Source: Benincasa hispida
Taxonomy: Eukaryota; Streptophyta; Magnoliopsida; Cucurbitales; Cucurbitaceae
DNA length: 64,000 bases
Direction: 5' to 3'
Assembly (NCBI RefSeq): GCF_009727055.1
Contig: NC_052350.1
Location: 1,701,758 to 1,765,757, forward strand
The notes below the pieces were generated by a model that was not told the origin of the DNA, searched no databases, and saw only the letters and a list, made by a program, of their open reading frames with translations. This document shows, piece after piece, positions 49,301 to 61,149 of this stretch. The position numbers and the translations under genes were made by a program. Numbering within the stretch: position 1 is the stretch's first letter; every line of letters starts with the position of its first letter.

Positions 49301-50367
49301 TAATTAATCTCATATCTTGGAGCATCTAATCTACAAGTCCATAAGATCCCTCTATTAGCTTGCTAAGGATAGTAATGAGGAATGATTTGAATTGTTCAAA
49401 TTACTTAAAGGAATTTCGTATTAATATGATTAATATATAGTGTAGTCTGATACATTATATAATATGATTAATTATAGACATGATCTATAATCCAAGTTAT
49501 ATAAGAGAGATATGAATGAGATTTGAATATTGAACTCATGTGAATTGGATTCATATAGAATTACAGTATTAGAGAGATATATTTAAATGAGATTTAAATA
49601 TTAGATTTATATGAATTAGATTCATAAAGAGATGTATGCATATAAATATATGATATTTATATGTAAATTAATGAACTCTATATTAAATATGATATTATAT
49701 ACTTATTTCATTTAAATGTTAATTGATGAATTAATAGTTAATTGACTAATTAACAAATGATGAAGAATTGAGGCAAGTATAAATATGTGATATTTATGTT
49801 AATTAATTAATTTTATATTAAGTATGATTTAATATATAGTTATTTAATTTATATGTCGATTGATCAATTAATAGTTAGTTAATCAATTAACAAATGATGG
49901 AAAGTGGAAATCTTGGAAAGGGGGTTACTCTCTCCCATTATAGCCCATTTATGGTTAAGAGATTTTTATGAAAATTGTTATAGCCTTCACTCTCATATTC
50001 TCTCTACTCTTTTCTCTTAAGAATATTCATTCTACCTTTATTCTCTTTTCCAAGGTGTTAGAGCCCACACATCTAAGTCCTTGGAATCATGGAGTATAAC
50101 GGGGAAGCTCTTACGGTGGTGTCTTTGTTTGTTGAGAGGTTCAAATTTGTTCGTGTGCAAACGAGAGGAAATCATGAAGATAGGGGAATCTTCAAGGGTG
50201 AGTTTTCTTCTTCCTTTTCTTATTTCTTCATCATTAGGAGCATGATTAGGTTTATTTAATGTTTATCCTATTTTTGTGTGAATTAGTTTACTGTTTTATG
50301 TTTTATAAAATCGATTTTCAAATTGCACGGCGATCATACGCTTTTGGGGGAATTTAATTCCCTTCCA
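46308..50367 (+). repeat. 5' LTR of copia element G, split by solo LTR H
   Basis: It starts TGTTGGACTTGGTGTCC, ends AATTCCCTTCCA, and aligns with the 3' LTR at 55906. Without H and one GTAAA it is about 2.03 kb. Confidence 0.88.
46599..48619 (+). mobile_element. Solo LTR H, 2021 bp
   Basis: It starts TGTTGGATTTTATGCC and ends TTTTATCCCTGCA, with a perfect 5-bp duplication GTAAA at 46594-46598 and 48620-48624. The G LTR continues in register after it. The minus-strand frame at 48100-48375 inside H is by-product sequence. Confidence 0.92.
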
Positions 50368-50368
50368 T

Positions 50369-50381
50369 TGGTATCAGAGTC
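50369..50381 (+). promoter_or_regulatory. Primer-binding site of element G
   Basis: TGGTATCAGAGTC right after the 5' LTR, the usual copia initiator tRNA-Met site. Confidence 0.9.
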
Positions 50382-52221
50382 AATTCTTGCAATTTTGATT
50401 TTCAATTTTTAGAAATGAAAAATTAGAGAATATTATGGGTGAATTTGTGTACTGTTTTTATGTGATGATCACTGTAAAATTCATTTGGGTATTTTTGGTT
50501 TAATAAATGCTTTTGGTATTTGGCACATACACCCGTTTTACTTGATTTGATCATGTAAAGACCCATTGTTTTTAGGCATTTAATTCATTAATCGACTCTG
50601 TAAGTCCAGGTCACAAGTTTTGCAAGTGTTGTTGATGATTAGGATGAAAAACGGAGGTGTTTGGTGCAAATTTGAAGTATATTGTTGTAGGTTTGGTGTT
50701 TCTGGACTGCAATGTCGCCCTAGCGTCACTATGCGAGGTAGAAGGCAACGATTTTCCATAGCATCATGACGCTCTACCCTAGCGTTGCGGCGCTACGACC
50801 GCTCAAGGCTTAGGCGCGCGCAAGCTGGAGGTCGTCGATTCGAGGCCAGCTGTTGGCTTTTTTCCTCTAATTTTAATCGTAATTTTATTTGTTTATAATT
50901 AAATTAATATAATTCGATTATATTAATTTAATTATTTTATTAGAGTGTCAAATATCAGTCTATTAATGTCTTTTTTATAATTTAATATGCATGAAATGTA
51001 TGTTTAAATTATATGATTTTTATGTTGCATGTTGTATGCCATATAGATTTAAAATCTCATCTTAGGATAAACATGTTTCATGCAACCTTTTAATATAAGT
51101 GTCATATCATATGGTTGCATGATTAATTAAACATGCTCATGCATCATACTATAATATAATTTTTATATAGTATGATAGCATGTGAATTATTCACATTAGT
51201 AATAATATAATTGTTATATTGTTAAATGAAAATGATTGTGTATGTTTATTTTCATGGATGATAATTACAAGTGTTATTATTATTGGATGAAAATAAACTT
51301 TGCATTGAACATGACATTACTTAGATAAATATAATGATTATATTTGATCAATGTCATTAGATACAAATCATAAGTTTTAATAATCTCATTATTTTATAAT
51401 GGTTATAAGTTTAATGAAATAGATTAAAATCTAGAATCAAGAGTTGCATGCAAACATAGGTCCAAATTAATTTTAAATAGTTTAAAAGTAATTCACCTAG
51501 ACTTATGTTAAAAACATTTCTAATGTGATTAGAAATAGATCAATCTTTTAATTTGTTTTAAGGGGATTAAAACGAATTCCGTAAAAGATTAAATTTATAA
51601 AATAATTGCCTATAAGGGACCTTTGTCCGAGGAACGCTCCGTTTAGGTTTAGGTATTTAAGCTAATAGAAATGGAATACCCCTACCTAGGAACTAACCTG
51701 GAAGGTGAATTGGGCAAATACTTTATAAGCATACAATAAACAATTGAATTTCTTAAAGAGTTTAATAAATAAAATCACATATTGTTAAAATATTCAATAT
51801 AGATGTTGTATTGAGCAAAATAATAAGGACTTAGTTAAATTATTTAGTTGAATTTAATTAATAAGGACTAATTATTATAGGATAAGAGTTATTTTTGTGT
51901 AATGATTGGTTGAGAGTGTCTCGGTTTAATTATTTAGTTGAATTTAATTAATAAGGACTTAGTTAAATTATTTAGTTGAATTTAATTAATAAGGACTAGT
52001 TGTTATAGAATAAGAGTTATTTTTGTGTAATAATTGGTTGAGAGTGTCTCAGTTTAGTGAAGGGCGGCTTCCATTCGGTGGCTTTTTTCTAAACCACTAC
52101 AGCATCATTACAAAAATAAAATGATTTTGAGGTTCATTATTTCTTTTGCTAAACTGATTGGATTAAAACAATTTTTTGTATAAGTTTTTAATATAAGTAA
52201 TTTTTTTGTATCAGCAAAAAT
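50382..52221 (+). other. Untranslated leader of element G
   Basis: It holds a near-palindrome TAGCGTTGCGGCGCTA (50780-50795, one mismatched pair), A/T quasi-repeats (50980-51420), ATAAGGGACCTTTGTCCGAG (about 51612-51631), the block CCCTACCTAGGAACTAACCT (51680-51699) and a 128-bp-period duplication (51821-52057). Confidence 0.65.
51821..52057. repeat. Tandem duplication in the G leader, 128-bp period
   Basis: TAATAAGGACTTAGTTAAAT starts both copies (51821 and 51949) and GGTTGAGAGTGTCTCRGTTT ends both. Only a few bases differ, so the duplication is younger than the element's general decay. Confidence 0.9.
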
Positions 52222-52735
52222 GACTAGCATTACACTAAACCATCTTAAAGCTGAAAATTGACTGAAATTAACTACACATTTTAGAAAGAATCGATTTAAA
52301 CTATTTTCGTGGATAACGACCTTAACTTCGTCTTGACTGAGGAATGTCCTTCAATCCCGACCACTAATGTAACACAGAGTGTTTGTGGTGCACACGAAAG
52401 GTGGAAGGAGGCCAATTATAAGGCCCAAGTTCACATTTTGGTGAGCATATCTGATGTCTTAACCAAAAGATTTGAAAGCATGGTCACCATACTTCAAATC
52501 ATGCAATCAATGCAAGAATTATTTGAGCGAATGTCCTCACAATTCAAGTAGGATAGGGTTGATATTGATGAAACCAATAATGTTAGCTCCCTAATCGAAT
52601 TCCAACCCATATTGAATGTCAAAGGACTAATAGAGGAGGCAAATGTTGTTAACTCTAGTGAAGTTTATAAAAAAGGTTTGTCCTCTAAGAAAAAACTTGG
52701 AGTTTATAATAAGGGTTTGTCCTAGTAGAGAATGA
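52222..52735 (+). pseudogene. Copia gag pseudogene, element G
   Basis: It starts near MTSITLNHLKAEN (52219) with an early stop, then reads openly over 52309-52548 (NFVLTEECPSIPTTN; RWKEANYKAQVHILVSISDV). A short tail (LIEFQPILNVKGLIEEANVV) leads almost directly into the protease, so the Lys-rich segment and zinc knuckle are deleted. A GTTTATAA...GGTTTGTCCT phrase repeats on both sides of the gap (52660-52725), which may mark the deletion. Confidence 0.82.
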
Positions 52736-53590
52736 AGATTCTGCCTTGATAATTGATTCAGGGGCTACTAATCACGTATGTTCTTCCTATAAGGGATTTA
52801 ATTCATGGAGACAATTGGAAACTAGAGAGATAACTCTTTGATTCGGTATTGGTGAAGTTGTTGCAGCTATTGCCGTAGGTAGGTTTAAGTTATTTTTGGT
52901 CAATAAATGATATGTGTTATTAGATGACGTATATATAGTTTCTAATATAAAGAGGAACTTAATCATTGTTTCTTGTCTAATTGAGCAGAAATATTTTCTC
53001 TCCTTCTCTGAAAATAAAGTGTTTATTTTTAAGGATGGAATGAAAATAGGCTTTGCTACAATAGAAAGTAACTTATATGTACTAAGGTCGTTAGCTATAA
53101 AGGTTGTCCTAAATACTGAAATGTTCAGAACGGCAACAACTGTTAAAAGACCAAGAGTTTCTCCTAAAGAAACTGTCCATCTTTGGCATCTAAGGTTATG
53201 TCACATTAATCTCAATAGGATTGAGAGATTGGTTAAAAATAAACTTCTAAATGGTTTAGAAGAAAACTCTTTACCTGTACGTGAGTCATGCCTTAAGGCA
53301 AGATGATAAAACGACCATGGAAAAGGTTATAGAGCCAAAGAGACCTTGGAGCTTATACATTTACATTTCTATGATCTGATGAATGTAAAAGTAAGAGGAA
53401 GGTATGAGTATTTCATCTATTTCATAGATGATTATTCAAGATACAGGTATCTTTACCTAATGCAATACAAGTCTGAAGCACTTGAAAGTTTTAAGGAGTA
53501 TAAGACTGAGGTTGAAGACTTGTTAAGTAAAAAGATAAAAGCATTACGATCTGATCATGGTGGAGAGTATATGGACTTAATATTCTAGAA
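52736..53590 (+). pseudogene. Copia protease and integrase N-terminal half, element G
   Basis: The protease motif IIDSGATNHVC near 52750 is intact. 52914-53306 continues through YIVSNIKRNLIIVSCLIEQK to the HHCC zinc region (WHLRLCHINLNRIERLVKNK). 53346-53588 gives the integrase core (FIYFIDDYSRYRYLYLMQYK; LRSDHGGEYMDL). In relatives the first catalytic Asp sits near the start of this piece; here that position (LIHLHFYDL) seems changed. Stops separate the pieces. Confidence 0.85.
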
Positions 53591-55892
53591 AAATTTGATA
53601 TAACATGGAATTATGTCCCAACTCTCAACCCTTGGTACACCTCAGCAAAATGGTGTATCGGAAAAGAGAAATGGAACCTTGTTAGATATGGTTCAGTCTA
53701 TATGAGCTATGCTCAACTTTCTGACTCGTTCTGTGGATATACGTGGAGACTGTTGTTTATATCTTGAACAAGTTCTCTCAAAAAGTGTTTATGAAATAAC
53801 TTTTGAGTTACGCCATTTTAGGATTTAGGATGTCCAACTCATATGCTCGCGACAAATCCCAAAAATTTTGAACTTCATTCGAGAGTATGTCTATTTGTAG
53901 GCTACCCTAAGAAAACGAGAGGTGTGTACTTCTTTGATCCAAATGAAAGTGAAGTGCTTGTATCGAAAAATGCTACTTTCTTGGAACAATACCACATGAG
54001 GGACCACGAGCCACGATGCAAAATAGTTTTAAGTGAGATTTTTTATGATACTACTAAGGCTTCAACAAAGATTGTTGAAGAGGCTAGTACATCAATAAGG
54101 GTCGTCGATGTCAGTTCATCTAGTCAAGCTAATCCATATTAAGAGTTGAGATTGCCTCAATGTAGTGGAAGGGTTATAAATCCACCTGTTTGCTACATGG
54201 GTTTAACAGAAGCCCAAGACATCATATCTAATGATGGGTTGAGGATCCATTGTTTTACATGCAAGCAATAGAAGATATTGACAAGGATGAATAGATTAAA
54301 GCCATGAATCAAGAAATGGAGTCAATGTACTTCAATTTGGTCTGGGAGCTCGTAGATAAACTTGATGGTGTAAAACCTGTAGGTTGCAAATGGATTTACA
54401 AGAGAAAAAGGGGTGTAGCTGGAAAGGTATAGATCAAGTCAAACTAGTGGCAAAGGGTTATACCCAAATTGAAGAAGTAGACTTTGAAGAAACTTTCTCA
54501 CCTGTTGTCATGTTAAAGTTTACCCGAATTCTCTTGCTTGTCCATAGCCACATATTATGACTATGAGATATGACAAATGGACGTCAAGACTACCTTTTTG
54601 AATGGTAATCTTGAAGAGGTCATCTATATAAATCAACTAGAAGGATTCAGTAAACAAGGTCAAGAGCAAACAGTTTTCAAGCTTAATCAATCCATTTATG
54701 GACTAAAACAAGTATCTTAATCTTAGAATATAAGATTTGATATTGCGATCAAATCTTATGGCTTTGATCAGAATATTGATAAGCACTGTGTTTACAATAA
54801 AATCATCAACTGCTCAGTAGCTTTCCTTGTGTTTTATGTAAATGATATCCTACTCATTGGAAACGATGTAGGTTTCTTGATAGATATAAAGAAATGGCTA
54901 GCCACCCAGTTCCAAATGAAAGATTTAGGTGAAGATTCTAGGGATTCAGATCATCAAAGGTCGTAAGAACAAAATGTTGGCCCTGTCTTAAACATTGTAT
55001 ATTGACAAGATGCTTGTCAGATATTCGATACACAATTCCAATAAGGGTTTATTACCTTTCAAACATGGAATTTTTTTGTCTAAGAACGGTGTCCTAAGAC
55101 TCCTCGAGAGGTTGAAAAAATGAGATAAGTTCCCTATGCATCAGTTGTTGGGAGCCTTATGTATGCAATGTTATGTACCATACCTAATATTTGCTATGCA
55201 GTAGGGATTGTCAGTAGATATCTATCTAATCCAGGATTAAATCACTAAACAGCGGTCAAAACAATCCTCAAGTATCTACGGAGAATGAGGGACTATATGC
55301 TTGTGTATGGAGCTAAGGATTTGATTCTTACAGGATACGCTAGCTCTAATTTTCAGACTGATAAGGATTTTAGGAAGTCCACATCAGGATCAGTGTTCAC
55401 TCTAAATAGAGAGGTTATACTATGGCGTAGCATTAAGCAATGATGTATTACGGATTTCATTATGGAGGCAGAATATGTAGTTGCGTGTGAAGCTACTAAA
55501 TAAGCCATCTGGCTCATAAAATTTATGATGGATTTGGAAGTCGTTCCAAACATGTCCTTGTCCATCACCCTTTATTGTGATAGTAGTGGTGCTGTAGCAA
55601 ACTTCAAGGAGCATCGAAGTCACAGATGAGGAAAATATATTGAACGCAAGTATCATCATTAGGGAGATTGTGCAACAGAAGATGTGATTGTCACAAAGAT
55701 CGCCTTGGAGTATAATATTGTTGATCCATTTACAAAGCTTTCACAGTTGAGGTTTTTTAAGGCCACCTGGAAAGTCTGGGTCTACGTGAGATGATTCATT
55801 TAATTTAGGGCAAGTGGGAGATTTTATTGGGTATATTGTATGCGCTAATTTATTATATTGTATTTGATATTGTACATCCCGCTCGCTTTATG
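53591..55892 (+). pseudogene. Copia integrase end, reverse transcriptase and RNase H, element G
   Basis: The integrase end is shifted at 53640-53840 (QQNGVSEKRNGTLLDM) and then open at 53843-54142 (RVCLFVGYPKKTRGVYFFDP). The RT begins near 54300 (MESMYFNLVWELVD; CKWIYKRKRG). The catalytic box near 54835 reads FYVNDILLIGND, with the first Asp changed to Asn. RNase H runs from about 55310 (GYASSNFQTDKDFRKSTSGS; MEAEYVVACEATK; LYCDSSGAVANFKEHRSH) to 55790. Many stops and frameshifts. Confidence 0.88.
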
Positions 55893-55905
55893 ACAAGTGG
55901 GAGAT
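55893..55905 (+). promoter_or_regulatory. Polypurine tract of element G
   Basis: ACAAGTGGGAGAT directly before the 3' LTR start TGTTAGACTTAG. Confidence 0.85.
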
Positions 55906-58523
55906 TGTTAGACTTAGTGTCTTAAATCTCTTATATCTTCTAGTTTGTAAAAACAAATTATATATTTAATAAAATAAGATGTACTTTACTAACATTCATA
56001 TTGTATTAATTCAATCCAATAAACTAATATCCAAGGTTAATAGTTGTGACTTAAACATGTATGTAGAGGCATACAGGTGGATCGCGTTTAAGCGATAACC
56101 TAAACGGTTTGTAGTAGATGGATAAGGTTGGGTACCTTATCCTGGTGACACTACAAATATGGTCTGCTTTGTAGTTGTTACAAGTGTTGTAAAGTGCTGA
56201 AAATGATTTGATCTTGATCATTCATGTGGAGACATGTGAGGGGGGTATCCTATATAAAGAGTTTGTATAAGACTGGACCACGAAATAAATAGTCTCTCTT
56301 TATTACACCGTTGCTAGAATAGACTTACATTTCACCAGAATGACCATAGGTGATTTGACCTGAATCTTAAGTGAGTTGTGAACTCCTGCCTATGGGGGCG
56401 GTCCTTTGACTTGCATGGGTGAAAGTGGCCAGTTTCGCCTTCTCAATATACCTACCATTTTGCGGATTCGTCTTATTGAGGAGATGGGAATGTAGCTACA
56501 CGAGAAATAATTCACTCTTTCCCGACCTTAGGGAAAGTAGATAAATTGCTCCCTTAACAGTTGAATCTGGGTCTTGAATAATGGGGCCTCAACCTCTCAC
56601 TGGCTCGAGAGGTGTTAGTTTATAGTTGGACTATAAACTGTTTGTTCATTAAATGAATCAATGGTACTTAAGGAGTTAGATGTAACAGGGGTAAAATAGT
56701 AATTTGACCTAGATGTAGTTATGAGCAATTTGTGAAGGGTCAACTCACTGTTGATTAGTTATATTCATTGACACGTAACTATAGCTACAGTGCAGAGAGT
56801 GCAACTATTGGTTTTTAGTGGAGTGACCAGTAGTTAATAAATATTGACTAATTTAATTAAAGAGTTTAACTAATTAATCTTATATCATTGGAGCTTCTAA
56901 TCTGCATGTCCATAAGGTCTCCCTGTTAGCTCACTAAGGATAGTAATGAGGAATGATTTGAATTGTTTAAATTACTTAAAGAAATTTTATATTAATATGA
57001 TTGATAGTAGGGGTGTTCAAAAAACCCGATGACCCAAAAAACCGATCAACCCAATCCAACCTGTGCGGTTTGGATCGGGTTATCAACTCATTTGGGTTGG
57101 ATTGTGTTCAAATAAATGAAAATTTTATGAGTTGGGTTAGTTAATGGGTTCACCTAATATAACCTGAACCAACCCGAATTTATTATTAACTTTAAAATAT
57201 ATTTTTATTACTTATAACATAATTATTTATACATATATTGATTTTAATTTTATTTAATTCCAATATTTTTTGAATAATTTATTATTTAACAACTCTTAAA
57301 AGTAGTTTCTTTGCACTTTAGAAATAAAATTTTCACTATATAAATTGAAATTGAGTTATTAATCCTAATTCAATATATGAAAATAATCAAATTCGATTTT
57401 TACATATTTACGTTTTACTTCTTTTTAGAACAAAATTTTAAATAAATGACCTAATTAACCCGAACCAACTCAACCCAAATATTTCATGGTTGAGTTGGGT
57501 TGGGTTCATTTTTTAATAAGGGTTATTTGGGTTGAAAAAATTTATAACCCAAACAATTGGGTTAGGTCTAAAAAGTCTTTCAACCCAACCTAACCCAACC
57601 CATGAACACCCCTATATGTATTTTGATACACTATAGAATATGGTTAATATCTGAATCCAAACTATATAAGAGAGTTATATTTAAAGGAGATTCAAATATT
57701 AAATTCATATGAATTGGATTCATTTAGAATTACAGTAGAGATGTATTTGGATGAGATTCAAATGTTAGATTTATATGAATTGGATTCATAAAAAAAATGT
57801 ATGCATATAAATATGTGATATTTATATGTTAATTAATTAACTCTATACTACATATGATTTATTATATAGTTATCTAATTTGTATGTTAATTGATCAATTA
57901 ATGATCAATTAATTAATTAACAAATGATGGAGAATGAAGCTGATATAAATATGTAATATTTATGTTAATTAATTCTATATTAAATATGATTTAATATATA
58001 ATTATTTAATTTATATGTCAATTGATTAATTAATAATTAATTAATCAATTAACAAATGGTGGAAAGTGGAAATCTTGGAGAGGAGGTTACCCTCTCCCTA
58101 TAAATATACCATCATAGCCCATTCAAAGTTAAGGAATTTTTGTGAAAAAAATCTCTAGCCTCCACTTTCATATTCTCTCTACTTTACTCTCTCAAGAACA
58201 TTCCCTCTACCTTCATTCCCTCTTCCAAGGTGTTAGAGCCCCCCACACACCTAGCTCCTTAAAGTCTTGGAGCATAAAGGGGAAGCTCTTGCGATGGTGT
58301 CTTTGTTTATTGAGAGGTTCGAATTTGTTCATGTGTAAATGAGAGGAAATCGTGAAGAAAGGAGAATCTTCAATGGTGGGTTTTCTTCTTCCCTTTATTC
58401 TATTCTTCTTTATTAGGAGCATGCTTAGGTTGATTTAATGTTTATCCTATTTTTGTGTGAATTAGTTCAATATTTTTATGTTTTATAAAATCGATTTTCA
58501 AATTGCACGGCGATCATACGCTT
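55906..58523 (+). repeat. 3' LTR of element G, slightly truncated, with a DNA element inside
   Basis: It aligns with the 5' LTR up to GGCGATCATACGCTT (about 58523), then diverges. The last ~22 bases of the LTR, including its CA end, are missing, so no right target duplication can be read. Confidence 0.85.
57008..57614. mobile_element. 607-bp non-autonomous element with inverted ends, CCCAACC-rich
   Basis: The ends are TAGGGGTGTTCA and its exact reverse complement TGAACACCCCTA. Both subterminal regions are packed with AACCCAAC/GTTGGGTT words and the core is A/T-rich. The 5' LTR (around 49430-49450) shows the site without it. A 3-bp ATA is present at each side if the edges are shifted by one or two bases, but no 8-bp duplication matches, so the superfamily is open. 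Confidence 0.75.
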
Positions 58524-58556
58524 ATGCGAGAATATGAAGACCAAAAGCTGAGATAT

Positions 58557-58802
58557 CTATCTATGAAAGAGGAAGAAAACTTTTGCAAAACATCTGGCCA
58601 CATCATCCTTTGACTCAATGATGGAAATAGTCTTTGATACTACAGGTGGTTGAGCAACAACACCTAATTAAGCCACATCAATTTGATCCCATGCCAAAAT
58701 GTCTATTTCTGCATAAGAGAGTGGCAACTTACCAGTTGTGACTAACTGTGCTTTTCCAACAGGAAAACCAGTCCTTGGCTTTGGAAAACTAATGGACAAC
58801 AT
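58557..58802 (-). pseudogene. Unidentified reading-frame fragment
   Basis: The minus strand from ATG 58802 reads 44 codons (MLSISFPKPRTGFPVGKAQL ... LPLSYAEIDILAWDQIDVA) to a TAA at 58668-58670. In the same frame it continues another 36 codons (VVAQPPVVSKTISIIESKDD, then VARCFAKVFF) to a TAG at 58557-58559. Composition is clearly protein-like on both sides of the TAA, which suggests one exon with a nonsense change. I do not recognise the family, and it lies against the broken edge of element G. Confidence 0.4.
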
Positions 58803-59345
58803 TCTCCTTACCACAATCAAAGAGCACTACAACAATGGCGTTAAACCTCCACTCTCATTCATTTCTTGTGAACGAAAAGGCTCTTTTTGCTTCCTACAAT
58901 CGAGTTTCAACCCGAATACGAACCGACTTATAGAAGGATTCCTTTACATACAAAATTTCTTAATTAACAAAGAAGTAGACTCTTAGGAAGAAAACATTAC
59001 ATAAGGTATAAGGGAAAGAGATAGGATTGAAACTGGAAGACCGCGAGCTAGATCGAAAGCTTAAGCGCTACGGGGATGTGCACCCAAAAGGTGAAAAATT
59101 ACCTCGCTTGGAAAGACATAACACAATTGATTAAAGAGTTGTACATTCTAATTAGATATCGGTAATATGATTAAAAAAAAGGAAGGAGAATTCAATTACT
59201 AGAAGACTGGGTCACAATAGGGCACATTCCCCCGCTTTTACTTACATTAGTCCGTCGAGGAAAAGAAAAGGAGATTACTGCGAGTCAACTAATAAAGAGT
59301 TTCAAAGAAAGAAAAAGGCATTGTCCCCTTAACCTTAGTTAAATT
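58803..59345. other. Possible second organelle-like patch
   Basis: GC is locally raised and the wording (GACCGCGAGCTAGATCGAAA, GTCACAATAGGGCACATTCC) resembles plant organellar intergenic DNA more than the flanking repeats. No gene or border can be named. The plus-strand frame at 58738-58986 overlaps the fragment at 58557-58802 on the other strand and is not supported. Confidence 0.25.
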
Positions 59346-59570
59346 TGACCAAACAAAGATAGGAAGACTTCGACTAAGTCCTCTTGACGTTTAAAAGCCA
59401 ATAATCCCAAGGTTTATAAAAGTCTGAAGACTGAAATCTTAGTTGTTTAACTAGGTCCATCAATCAATCTCTCATAAACCCCTAAGTGGAATCTATTAAG
59501 TTGAACCCATATGGGGTAGGGAAAGAGAGTATGAGATGAACAAGAGAGGTCAACTAGATTTGACCATAGA

Positions 59571-59937
59571 TAAAACCAAAAAATAATACTAATGACAATG
59601 ACAAAGCGTAGGTCTCTGATATTAGAACAATCTAATACATCAAATAGCTTAAAGCTCTGAATTATCTCACTATTGCATAATACATTCGCTAATAAAACCA
59701 AAAAATAATACTAATGACAATGACAGAGCGTAGGTCCCTGATATTAGAACAAGTTAATGCATCAGATAGCTTAAAGCTCAGAATTATCTCACTATTGCAG
59801 AATACATTCGCTAATAAAACCAAAAAATAATACTAATGATAATGACAAAGCGTAGGTCCCTGATATTAGAACAAGTTAATGCATCAGATAACTTAAAGCT
59901 TTGAATTATCTCACTATTGCGGAATACATATGCTAAA
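59571..59937. repeat. Three tandem copies of a 122-bp unit
   Basis: TAAAACCAAAAAATAATACT starts copies at 59571, 59693 and 59815, each continuing through GAC(A)AAGCGTAGGTCYCTGAT and ending near ATACATTCGC. The copies are very similar; the third diverges at its last few bases. The minus-strand frames at 59447-59701 and 59811-60044 are translations of this repeat. Confidence 0.92.
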
Positions 59938-60555
59938 CTCATTCTACGGTTTAATCTACCTTCTAGTGGTAACCGATCACCATGAACTGGTATAGTGAAT
60001 CGATAACCCTCAATCTTGAGCGGAAAGCTATATTTAGCTGTCAAACATACTCATGGGGCAAGGGTATATTCTAACTTTATTGGTTCATTGTATTTGTAGA
60101 AAAATGAATTACATCCCAAGACTTTAGCCTCATTACTGAGCTTCATAGCTCATTCCTATATTCATGGCTTCCCAATAAATCCCTCATTCGGATGAGGTTA
60201 AGCCCAGTTCCACTAAGTTTATACCATATAGATAAACTTGAATTATGTCGTACCACGGGTTTATGTGATGTTAAAGTAAAAAACAAAGAATTCATATGCA
60301 AATGATAAAAAAAAATTAAAAATTAAAAAAAAAAACCCTCATTTTCCCTATTGATTAAACTAGATCAAAAGCAAAAAACTTATTTTGCTTCTCTTATTGT
60401 CTTTGATTTTCCCCGAATAGGGAAATATACCCTAAATTGTCGTTGGTCCTTCCCACACTATATAAATATAGTAGATTATCACAATCTTGGTGGCAGCTTA
60501 CTAATTGTGAGTAATAATGATACCGTTAGACCTAAACTCTGAAAATTCTGCTTGA
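59938..60555. other. No feature recognised
   Basis: Mixed composition, no credible gene. One palindromic word, CCCTCATTCGGATGAGG, lies near 60181. Confidence 0.35.
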
Positions 60556-60660
60556 ACATACATACATAAATACATACATACATCCATGCACATGCATGCA
60601 TGCATAAGTACATGCGTACATACGTACATACATACATATATACATACACACACACATATA
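60556..60660. repeat. Compound (ACAT/TACA)n and (AC)n microsatellite
   Basis: CATACATACATA, GCATGCATGCAT, TACGTACATACATAC and ACACACACACAT follow one another without other sequence. Confidence 0.95.
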
Positions 60661-61095
60661 TTCAATTGATTGAAAGTATAAAGTCTTTATTTTATTGAGC
60701 CTATCTAGGATCTTGAAAATTGATCTTTATGGATTTAGTAGAATTTCTTAAAGAAAATAAACTGATTAGGTTTAAATGGATCTTCAAATATTTTGATGTA
60801 CGTGCTCATATGACTAAATATTTGAAATAACTACTATAATACTTTAAATAACATTTGAATAATACTTCTATATATATAATTTCACTTGATTAGGAGTATA
60901 AAGTCTTTATTGAGCCTATCTGGGATCTTGAAAAGTAATCTTTATGGATTTAGTAGAATTTCTTAAAGAAAATAAACCGATTAGGTTTAAATGAATTTTC
61001 AAATATTTTGATACATATTCTCATATGACTAAATATTTGAAATAACTACTATAATACTTCAAATAGCATTTGAATAATACTTCAAATAGATGAGC
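60661..61095. repeat. Tandem duplication, 220-bp unit, two copies
   Basis: The copies start at 60661 (TTCAATTGATTGAAAGTATA) and 60881 (TTCACTTGATTAGGAGTATA). Long identical stretches include TTTATGGATTTAGTAGAATT and CTCATATGACTAAATATTTG. Confidence 0.9.
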
Positions 61096-61149
61096 TACCA
61101 AATGATAGTGTGAGAACTTTAACAGTACAATACTAAATCCTTTGATTTA

